A stretch of 14,271 bases of DNA from an uncultured Eubacterium sp. (lineage in GTDB: Bacteria > Bacillota > Clostridia > Lachnospirales > Lachnospiraceae). The position numbers were made by a program, and so were the translations under genes. This document shows positions 7,234 to 12,848 of the stretch, one piece after another; within the stretch, counting starts at the first letter, position 1; every line of letters starts with the position of its first letter. The stretch lies in contig CAJTSV010000010.1 in NCBI GenBank assembly GCA_910579075.1, positions 1 through 14,271 of the forward strand, written 5' to 3'. Below the pieces are notes generated by a model. The model saw only the letters and a list, made by a program, of their open reading frames with translations. It made no database searches and had not been told where the DNA came from.

Positions 7234-7450
7234 CTAAAGGCATATTCAACTATATAAGATTTTTAAAAAATATGGTGTTAAAACGCAAAGACGGGTATAG
7301 GAATTATGTATATTTAGCCAGTATTTAAAAATGGATTGCTATTTTCTGGGTCATGCAGTATAATAACGCAAAATAGGGATATTTTATATATTTTTACATA
7401 ATGAAAAAATAGTCAGGATTAATGAGATTGACGTTTCTATAAGAAATTAT
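7234..7450. other. AT-rich spacer before the methyltransferase genes
   Basis: No open frame or RNA gene is recognised. It contains one copy of the 16-nt palindromic string AAAATAGGGATATTTT (7370-7385), which also occurs just after secA (5264-5279). Confidence 0.4.
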
Positions 7451-7476
7451 TTGACAGAAATATTAAAAGGTATAAT
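7451..7476 (+). promoter_or_regulatory. Possible promoter of the restriction-modification operon
   Basis: Consensus TTGACA at 7451-7456 and TATAAT at 7471-7476, but with only 14 nt between them, which is short for sigma-A. Transcription from this -10 would start near 7483 and leave a leader of about 28 nt containing AAAGG at 7498-7502. That agrees with translation starting at 7511 rather than at the TTG at 7451, which lies within the -35. The short spacer could mean a weak promoter or one needing an activator. Confidence 0.4.
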
Positions 7477-7510
7477 TAATCTAAAAAATTATTATATAAA
7501 GGCAATGATG

Positions 7511-8605
7511 ATGAAACAGATAAAAATATTTAATATATTAGACTTGTTTTGCGGAGCCGGCGGGTTCTCATATGGGATGCACAAGAATAAACATTTTAGA
7601 ACAGTTGTTGCAATTGATTTTAATGAAAAAGCAGCAGATACATTTAAAAGAAATATGCCGGGTGCTGAAGTCATAATGGGAGATATAACCAATCTGCAAG
7701 TGAAAAATAAAATAATAGCTGAATCAAAGAAAAGAAATGTAAATATGATAATTGGCGGACCACCATGTCAGGGCTTTTCAATGAAAGGAAAAAAGCTTGG
7801 ACTGAATGATGCGAGGAATTATCTTTTTATGGAGTATTTGAATTTGGTTGAGGAACTTCAGCCGGAGGTTTTTGTTATTGAGAATGTAAAAAGTATGTTA
7901 AATACTGCTGGAGGATGGTTTCGTGATGAGATTCTTAAATATATAAATAAGTTCGGATATAAGGTTGAGTATGGTGTTTTAAACGCAAAAGAATTTGGCG
8001 TGCCACAGGCAAGAGAGAGAGCATTATTTATCTGCTCAAAGAGCATGAATATCAAATTGCCTGAAGGTAATGACTGTGTAGTAACGGTCAGAGAGGCGAT
8101 TTCCGATTTGGCTTATCTGGATTCTGCTGAGGGCAACTTTGAGCAGGAATATGTAACAGAAGCGCAATCAGAATATCAAAAAATGATGAGGGATGGAAGC
8201 GGATGTTTGTACAATCATAAGGCATCCGTACATTCAGAACTGGTGTTAAAAAAATTAGCTATGATTCCCCCGGAGAAGGGAAAAGAGTGTCTGCCAGAGG
8301 AATTACGGGGCAGGCAAAAATTTAATACAACATGGGGCCGCTTGATTTGGAATAATGTGTCACCGACAATTGACACAAGATTTGATACGCCTTCAAATGG
8401 AACAAATTCGCATCCAGAGCTGAATAGGGCGATTACGCCAAGAGAAGCGGCTAGAATACAAAGCTTTGATGATAAATTCATTTTTTATGGCAGTAAATTT
8501 TACATAAGAAGTCAAATAGGTAATGCAGTTCCACCATTACTTGCGAAAGCAATTGCAGATAGAATATGGGAGATGTATAGTAATGAGCATGAATCATACA
8601 TTTGA
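7511..8605 (+). CDS. DNA (cytosine-5-)-methyltransferase
   Basis: Transfers methyl from S-adenosylmethionine to C5 of cytosine in a specific DNA sequence, protecting host DNA from the cognate nuclease. The 364-aa protein has the family motifs in order: I DLFCGAGG (11-18, SAM binding), IV GGPPCQGFS (82-90, catalytic C86), VI ENV (124-126), VIII QARER (166-170), and X GNAVPP (337-342). The region from about 235 to 330 includes TWGRLIW and SPTIDTRFDTPSNGTN, a block I associate with several type II C5 methyltransferases. The ATG at 7511 (or 7508) has AAAGG at 7498-7502; the longer TTG-started form would cover the likely promoter. It overlaps the adenine methyltransferase by 23 nt, so the pair is probably co-translated. 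The protein is complete and its active site intact. The recognition sequence cannot be read from it. Confidence 0.95.
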   Translation: MKQIKIFNILDLFCGAGGFSYGMHKNKHFRTVVAIDFNEKAADTFKRNMPGAEVIMGDITNLQVKNKIIAESKKRNVNMIIGGPPCQGFSMKGKKLGLNDARNYLFMEYLNLVEELQPEVFVIENVKSMLNTAGGWFRDEILKYINKFGYKVEYGVLNAKEFGVPQARERALFICSKSMNIKLPEGNDCVVTVREAISDLAYLDSAEGNFEQEYVTEAQSEYQKMMRDGSGCLYNHKASVHSELVLKKLAMIPPEKGKECLPEELRGRQKFNTTWGRLIWNNVSPTIDTRFDTPSNGTNSHPELNRAITPREAARIQSFDDKFIFYGSKFYIRSQIGNAVPPLLAKAIADRIWEMYSNEHESYI

Positions 8606-9983
8606 AGAAAAAAGTATACAATATGAAAAATCTCTGGATGAGGAGTATAAAAAAAATAATGGTATTTTTTATACAGATATTGAATTGGCAAGCAGTATTG
8701 TAGATTTCTTGAATATTCCTAAAAATGCAAGCATTATAGATCCTTGTTGTGGCACAGGAAGTTTTATTTATACATTACTGTCGTTGGGTTATGAAAATGT
8801 ATATGGATGTGATTTTGATTCAAAAACAGTAATTAAATGTAAAAATTTAACTGGTTCTAAAAATATCAAAAAAATGGATACGTTGGGCTTGGATGGTGAA
8901 ACAATATTAAAAAAATTAAATCATACTAAGTTTGATTATGTGGTGGGGAATCCGCCATATGCTCCTTTGGGGAAAGAAGTTGCTTTAAATGCTGAAGAAG
9001 ATTTTGTGGCCAATGTAAAAAACTCGGGTGCGAATCTTTTCGTAGCAGCAATTTACAGGGCTTTTGAAATGACAAAAGATAAAGGTTTTGTCTCATTTAT
9101 TTTGCCAAAAAATCTTTTGCATATATCGTCTTATAAACGGATAAGAAATAAATTACTTAAAGAGAAAAAATTAATTTCAATAATAGAACTGGGAATTCAT
9201 TTTAAAACTGTGAGGGGCGAACAGGTAGTACTTACGTTCCAGAATCAATTTGAGAAAGATAATAAAATAAAATATTACATATATAAACATGGCCAAATAA
9301 GCTTTATGTCTGAAGTTTCACAGAATTATTACGAGGATGAAATAATTGTTTTTACAGATAATGAGGAAGTTCCGATTTATAATAAATTGAAAAGTTCATA
9401 TGAACAGCTTGGCGGGATGTGTGCGGAAACAATCAGGAGAGGCAGGGATAAATCAGAAAATGCAATTAGAGGAAAGCAAATCAGGAAATTTGGCTTTAAA
9501 GATTTAGAGATTCCAGATGATGGAAACCAGATTTTTATACAAAATATTTTCAGTGCGGAAGCAGGGATTACGGCAAGCTTTGGCGGTAATTTAAAACCGG
9601 CGGAAACGGTCACAATAGTGAAAATGAAAAATATAAAAATGTGCAAATATGTTTTGGGGCTATTGCATTCCAGAGTCTGTAATTATTTTTTGATTAGATT
9701 TGGATTTAATAACTCAAGATTGACAATACATACAGATGCCAAATATTTAAATGTTATTCCGATTGTGATTGATGATATGGCATTTGAAAAGGTAGTTGCC
9801 ATTGTGACTAAAATGGAAATGGTTAAGTATATGGACGATGAGTGGTATGAGCTGAATGAGGAGCTGAATAATATAGTATATGATATATATAAGCTTAACG
9901 TAAATGACAAAAACTACATTGAGAAGGAGATGAGGAAAATAAGTGCAGGAAAGTGGTATAATGATACATCTTGTACAGCATAA
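8583..9983 (+). CDS. N6-adenine DNA methyltransferase, gamma class (TaqI/Eco57I-like)
   Basis: Methylates the exocyclic amine of adenine in DNA using SAM. The 466-aa protein shows the gamma-class order: motif X-like GIFYTD (27-32), motif I DPCCGTGSF (53-61), an acidic residue in CDFD (77-79), and catalytic NPPY (123-126) in FDYVVGNPPY. The remaining ~300 residues would include the target recognition domain. ATG 8583 is chosen because GGGAGA at 8568-8573 is 9 nt upstream; the open frame reaches 8523, but that part lies inside the C5 methyltransferase gene. It overlaps that gene by 23 nt. Two methyltransferases of different chemistry side by side are typical of systems with asymmetric recognition sites, where each strand needs its own enzyme. 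A fused nuclease domain is not evident, so restriction is probably supplied by the genes that follow. Confidence 0.92.
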   Translation: MSMNHTFEEKSIQYEKSLDEEYKKNNGIFYTDIELASSIVDFLNIPKNASIIDPCCGTGSFIYTLLSLGYENVYGCDFDSKTVIKCKNLTGSKNIKKMDTLGLDGETILKKLNHTKFDYVVGNPPYAPLGKEVALNAEEDFVANVKNSGANLFVAAIYRAFEMTKDKGFVSFILPKNLLHISSYKRIRNKLLKEKKLISIIELGIHFKTVRGEQVVLTFQNQFEKDNKIKYYIYKHGQISFMSEVSQNYYEDEIIVFTDNEEVPIYNKLKSSYEQLGGMCAETIRRGRDKSENAIRGKQIRKFGFKDLEIPDDGNQIFIQNIFSAEAGITASFGGNLKPAETVTIVKMKNIKMCKYVLGLLHSRVCNYFLIRFGFNNSRLTIHTDAKYLNVIPIVIDDMAFEKVVAIVTKMEMVKYMDDEWYELNEELNNIVYDIYKLNVNDKNYIEKEMRKISAGKWYNDTSCTA

Positions 9984-10061
9984 AGAAAGCATTTGAATCA
10001 GGCAAATAAAATTATATAGCTAGTGGAGAATGGTAAATTTGGAATGAGGAGAGCAAGCAGG

Positions 10062-10961
10062 ATGAATAATGAAATGGCATATTTGCTTGGTATGATAACA
10101 GGAAATGGTGAAATACAGCGAGGAGCAAGTGAAACTACGATAGTTATAGAAATTCCTCACAAGAAATTAGAAACAGAATTTCAAAAAGATGTAGGGGTTT
10201 ATGTTAAGGCTAGTATTACAGACATAAGGCAGGTTTTAGAGCCTTTACTTGGAACATTTTTATCATTTAATCAAAGTGCAAATGTGTCATACATATCTTT
10301 TCGTAAACCTAATGAAGATTATTTAATTCGGGAAATTATGAGGTATATAGGCAGGGCAACATCTCATAATAATATTCGGATTTCGCCAGAGGTATTTACA
10401 TTTGCTGTGGATGAAAGAAAGCAGTTTATAAAAGGATTTGCGGATGTAACAGGATATATTAGAAGGTCAAATTATTTTTTTAATAGGGAAATGCACAGAG
10501 TGTATTTTGAAATACCGCTCAACTGGGAATTAGTAACAGATTTTTGTAATTTATTAAAAAGTGTTGATATACCCGTACAGAATATTGACTGGGGACATCC
10601 TAATATGAGAGACGGAAATTTAAAGAAATACAAGGAAGGGAAGCCGGATTTTTGGAAAAAAGAGCATCAGGTTAAAGTTTGGGCAAACGAGTATAAACCG
10701 ATAGGGTTTGCTGTAATTCATAAAAATGAAGCATTGGAATCATTTGCTCATGAACAGACTATATTTATTGAGCAGCATAATAAAAAAGTATCAGATGTAA
10801 CACATAGATATTATTGGGAACTCATGGGAAAAAAGAAACAAAAACCAACACATCCTGGAGAAGAAGATGATTTTATTCCGCAGAAGATTCGTGGTAATCA
10901 TTATAATTCCTGGAAAGAAATTGCTTATGATTTAGGATATAATGAGGACAGTAAATGTTAG
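10062..10961 (+). CDS. Double-motif LAGLIDADG-fold protein, predicted catalytically inactive DNA-binding subunit
   Basis: A 299-aa protein with two LAGLIDADG-like motifs 115 residues apart: YLLGMITGNGEI (7-18) and FIKGFADVTGYI (122-133). This is the layout of monomeric two-repeat homing endonucleases. The acidic residue that normally ends each motif and binds the catalytic metal is N15 in the first and T130 in the second, so cleavage by this protein is unlikely while DNA binding could persist. WhiA is a known example of this fold kept for non-nuclease work. ATG 10062 is preferred because GAGGAGA at 10046-10052 is 9 nt upstream; GTG 10023 and ATG 10044 have no good site. The gene ends in a 7-nt overlap with the PD-(D/E)XK gene, suggesting the two products form one complex. 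Inference: the specificity subunit of a restriction enzyme. Alternatives are a regulator of the operon or a decayed homing nuclease. Confidence 0.65.
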   Translation: MNNEMAYLLGMITGNGEIQRGASETTIVIEIPHKKLETEFQKDVGVYVKASITDIRQVLEPLLGTFLSFNQSANVSYISFRKPNEDYLIREIMRYIGRATSHNNIRISPEVFTFAVDERKQFIKGFADVTGYIRRSNYFFNREMHRVYFEIPLNWELVTDFCNLLKSVDIPVQNIDWGHPNMRDGNLKKYKEGKPDFWKKEHQVKVWANEYKPIGFAVIHKNEALESFAHEQTIFIEQHNKKVSDVTHRYYWELMGKKKQKPTHPGEEDDFIPQKIRGNHYNSWKEIAYDLGYNEDSKC

Positions 10962-11431
10962 AAGAAGAATTATATGAACCAATGAGGCGATGGCTTGAGC
11001 AGTATATGAAGGATAACTATAGGGGATATGAAATTATTACTATAGATTGCCATAGTTCAAGGCTGGATCGGGTTTTGGCTAAATATGATGTTATCAATGA
11101 GCAGTCAAATGGAGTCGATATACAGATTGATGTATTGGGTATTGCAAAGAAAGATACAAAAGCAAAACTTATATTTATTGAGGCTAAAAAAACGAAACTG
11201 ACTTTAAGAGATTTAGGACAGCTTTGGGCGTATTGCAAGCTGATAAATCCAGAAGAAGCTTTCTTGCTTACATCAGCTGATTTAGGAAGTCTGCGTAAAC
11301 TGGCAGCTGGATTTAAGCGTGAGGATTTGCTGAATTTTGGTGACGGGAGAAAAATAAAGAAGATGAAAATTGGTAAATGGGATATAGGTAAAAATGGTCC
11401 TGATTTTAATTCGCTTTTGCCAAAAATGTAG
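10955..11431 (+). CDS. Small PD-(D/E)XK nuclease, predicted restriction endonuclease catalytic subunit
   Basis: A 158-aa protein with the PD-(D/E)XK core. An N-terminal helix is acidic (ELYEPMRRWL, E8 possible fold glutamate), D59 lies in IQIDVLG, and E76-x-K78 lies in LIFIEAKK. A helix carrying Q89xxxY93 (DLGQLWAYCK) follows, a pattern seen in several nucleases of this fold. The residues needed for metal-dependent phosphodiester cleavage are therefore present. It has no room for a sizeable DNA-recognition domain, so specificity probably comes from a partner. The start ATGTTAG overlaps the stop of the upstream LAGLIDADG-like gene by 7 nt, which favours coupled translation and a fixed ratio. 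Next to two methyltransferases, the natural role is the cutting subunit of a restriction enzyme. It could also be a nickase or a repair nuclease; the nuclease fold is likely, the partner is inference. Confidence 0.7.
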   Translation: MLEEELYEPMRRWLEQYMKDNYRGYEIITIDCHSSRLDRVLAKYDVINEQSNGVDIQIDVLGIAKKDTKAKLIFIEAKKTKLTLRDLGQLWAYCKLINPEEAFLLTSADLGSLRKLAAGFKREDLLNFGDGRKIKKMKIGKWDIGKNGPDFNSLLPKM

Positions 11432-11451
11432 AAGCTTGTATGGGAAAAATA

Positions 11452-11460
11452 TGATATAAT
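11452..11460 (+). promoter_or_regulatory. Possible extended -10 promoter between island genes
   Basis: TGATATAAT at 11452-11460 is a perfect extended -10, but the only -35-like TTGTAT (11436-11441) is 13 nt away. A transcript would begin near 11467, inside the Shine-Dalgarno site of the next gene, so use for that gene is doubtful. Confidence 0.3.
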
Positions 11461-11477
11461 TTGGAAGGAGACAGACT

Positions 11478-11939
11478 GTGGGATATGTATTAACAAAAAG
11501 GGCGATGGATATTGAAACATCAGAACAGGAATTGTGCTATATATTGGGGTACCTAGCTGCACCGGGAAGAATTAAATATATTGAAGCGCAAGTTCCGTAT
11601 GGAAAAGAGCATATGTTTACAAATGCTTATCCAGGGGCAAATTACGATGAGATGAAAATAACTTCTGATAAACAGAGTTTCCAATTTAGAATTATTCTTA
11701 ACTATAATGGAAATTGTCCAATAGCATTGGAAAAAGCGTTGACTAATGGTGGCGGGCCATTTTATAAGAATTGTATTTCGAGAGGAAGATTCGTAGAACG
11801 AATTATAAATGAATACGGCTTCAAATTCTTTGATGCACCAAATGCAGAAGTGATTCGTAATTTAGTTAATAGAAAACATCCGGTTTTTATAAAAGATTTT
11901 GATGAGGGCTATCATGTTCCATTGACTGGCAGATGTTAA
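11478..11939 (+). CDS. Hypothetical protein with one degenerate LAGLIDADG-like motif
   Basis: A 153-aa protein, GTG start at 11478 with GGAAGGAG at 11463-11470, 7 nt upstream. I do not recognise a named family. Residues 21-32 (YILGYLAAPGRI) align without gaps to the first motif of the 299-aa island protein (YLLGMITGNGEI), sharing Y, L, G, G and I and hydrophobic matches elsewhere. The acidic position is Pro. At about 153 aa it is the size of single-motif LAGLIDADG proteins, which act as dimers. A second stretch, FIKDFDEGYH near residues 138-147, is loosely like the other protein's second motif. It lies 47 nt after the nuclease gene, same strand. It may be a third DNA-binding part of the system, a controller protein, or unrelated cargo. 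The motif match is by eye and short. Confidence 0.6.
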   Translation: MGYVLTKRAMDIETSEQELCYILGYLAAPGRIKYIEAQVPYGKEHMFTNAYPGANYDEMKITSDKQSFQFRIILNYNGNCPIALEKALTNGGGPFYKNCISRGRFVERIINEYGFKFFDAPNAEVIRNLVNRKHPVFIKDFDEGYHVPLTGRC

Positions 11940-12012
11940 ATTACTGAATACGCCAACAGAAAATCAAAAATCAGTACAGATAACAATGAATTTATGAAAG
12001 GAGAGGGGCCGT

Positions 12013-12207
12013 ATGTATTTTAAATTTGCGGAAGCTTTTTAGTGGAAGCTGGGTAAGTGTGAAAATGGAGGCTTGTGATACGCGGCATTTGCAGGATAAT
12101 TTTTCAATGGAAATGGAAGGGAGCTCTTTTTTGCTGAAGATGACGGGGTATGTTATTATAATATACACGTACTGGTACATGAAAAATATAGGGAGAGATG
12201 CCACGCT
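12013..12207 (+). pseudogene. Apparent frameshifted 5' part of the downstream gene
   Basis: A strong site, AAAGGAGAGG at 11997-12006, precedes ATG 12013, but this frame stops after 9 codons (TAG 12040-12042), right at a run of five T. The next frame then reads as sensible protein (GSWVSVKMEACDTRHLQDNF) until a run of six T at 12127-12132. Beyond that run the original frame resumes (FFAEDDGVCYYNIHVL) without a stop into the gene starting at 12208. One T too many at the first run and one too few at the second would give a single frame of about 190 codons ending at 12594. This may be real decay, phase variation or a sequencing error in homopolymers. If the apparent shifts are chance, this is only leader DNA. 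Confidence 0.35.
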
Positions 12208-12594
12208 ATGGATAAATATGACGAAATATTAGACTGTATATTTGGGATTGGGCAGATAATAAATGAAAAGGGCCCGTCTGAGGTGAATCTGGAAAATTTA
12301 AATATAAAGAAAGAGTATGTAGGTCTGGTTAAAAGTGGCTTAACGCATTTATTAAACGGCAGCCAGGTTAAAAATATACTATGGAGCAGTGAAATTATTT
12401 ATTATATCAAAAATCAGCCGAATATAACATTGCAAGAAATACAGGAAATACTGCTGATGGAAGAACTGATTGTACTGTTTCAAAATGGGCCTGTTGAACA
12501 ATTGCAGGAAATGCTGCAGCGTTATGGCTCTTATGACTTGGTTATGAAATACCGTGAATGGCTGGACCGCTTGCTGGAATCACAAAGTATTTAA
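12208..12594 (+). CDS. Hypothetical helical protein
   Basis: A 128-aa protein not recognised by family. It looks mainly alpha-helical, with leucine-rich segments (ILWSSEIIYYIKNQ, EILLMEELIVLF, LQEMLQRYGSYDLVMKYREW), no signal peptide and no clear transmembrane span. ATG 12208 has AGGGAGAG at 12189-12196, 11 nt upstream, so it may be translated alone. However, its frame is open upstream to 12100 and may belong to a longer gene broken at two T-runs. It is the last gene inside the island, ending 55 nt before the right 60-bp repeat. Its codon use is AT-rich like the rest of the island. Whether it works with the restriction-modification genes is unknown; its position at the edge suggests separate cargo. 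Confidence 0.6.
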   Translation: MDKYDEILDCIFGIGQIINEKGPSEVNLENLNIKKEYVGLVKSGLTHLLNGSQVKNILWSSEIIYYIKNQPNITLQEIQEILLMEELIVLFQNGPVEQLQEMLQRYGSYDLVMKYREWLDRLLESQSI

Positions 12595-12649
12595 AAATGT
12601 GATGGTGTGAGAAATAAAATGAGGCAGGAAGGATTTTAGGAAGGCATAA

Positions 12650-12709
12650 AAGAAAAGTCTGAATTTACAGCAGAAAATGTTTGAAAAACCTGCATGCATA
12701 GAGTATACT
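12650..12709 (+). repeat. 60-bp direct repeat, right copy
   Basis: Identical over all 60 positions to 6877-6936. This copy sits in its natural setting as the promoter of the flavodiiron gene, so it is probably the ancestral target sequence. Confidence 0.95.
12681..12709 (+). promoter_or_regulatory. sigma-A promoter of the flavodiiron gene
   Basis: TTGAAA at 12681-12686, a 17-nt spacer and TATACT at 12704-12709. TATAAT at 12707-12712 overlaps it as an alternative -10. Transcription would start near 12716, giving a leader of about 130 nt. Confidence 0.8.
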
Positions 12710-12757
12710 ATAATCCATGCCGGCATAACGGTGCACAGCACGCAGCTGCCACGGCGG

Positions 12758-12787
12758 CCGGGCGGACAGCGGGATTGTCCGGCCCGG
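12758..12787 (+). promoter_or_regulatory. Strong hairpin in the flavodiiron gene leader
   Basis: CCGGGCGGACA (12758-12768) pairs with TGTCCGGCCCGG (12776-12787) with a single bulged base and a 7-nt loop. No T-run follows, so it is not a complete terminator. It lies in the 5' untranslated RNA and could affect stability or translation. A shorter GGCTG/CAGCC stem follows at 12807-12822. I recognise no known riboswitch. Confidence 0.4.
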
Positions 12788-12848
12788 AACGCGGATGATA
12801 GAAAACGGCTGGACAGACAGCCAGAAAACATAGGAAGGGAGAAGATTT

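Larger units (their letters stand above)
6877..12709. mobile_element. Accessory island bounded by 60-bp direct repeats (restriction-modification island)
   Basis: The 60-nt sequences at 6877-6936 and 12650-12709 are identical at every position, and similarity stops at once on both outer sides. The enclosed DNA (5.7 kb plus one repeat copy) is AT-rich compared with secA and the flavodiiron gene. It carries two DNA methyltransferases, nuclease-type genes, a MITE-like element and gene fragments. No integrase, transposase or relaxase is intact inside. Removing one repeat and the interior would restore a compact sigma operon to flavodiiron gene junction. Restriction-modification genes are known to insert with long target duplications (described for Helicobacter pylori), which fits. 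Excision by homologous recombination would also be possible. Confidence 0.75.

Noticed and set aside
10062..10961. Active homing endonuclease or intein remnant
   Set aside because: Both catalytic acids are replaced, no intein splice motifs or interrupted host gene are present, and the gene is embedded in a coupled operon.
7511..11431. Type I, BREX or DISARM defence system
   Set aside because: No HsdR/HsdS-like, PglZ, helicase or PLD genes are present; the two methyltransferases carry type II-like motif orders.
11017..11562. 181-codon minus-strand frame opposite the PD-(D/E)XK gene
   Set aside because: It is antisense to a gene with clear nuclease motifs and a coupled start, and shows no motif or ribosome binding site of its own.
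6877..12709. Phage or integrative element using the 60-bp repeats as att sites
   Set aside because: No integrase or excisionase is encoded between the repeats and no tRNA gene lies at the junction. It cannot be excluded if the integrase was lost, but the target duplication model needs fewer assumptions.
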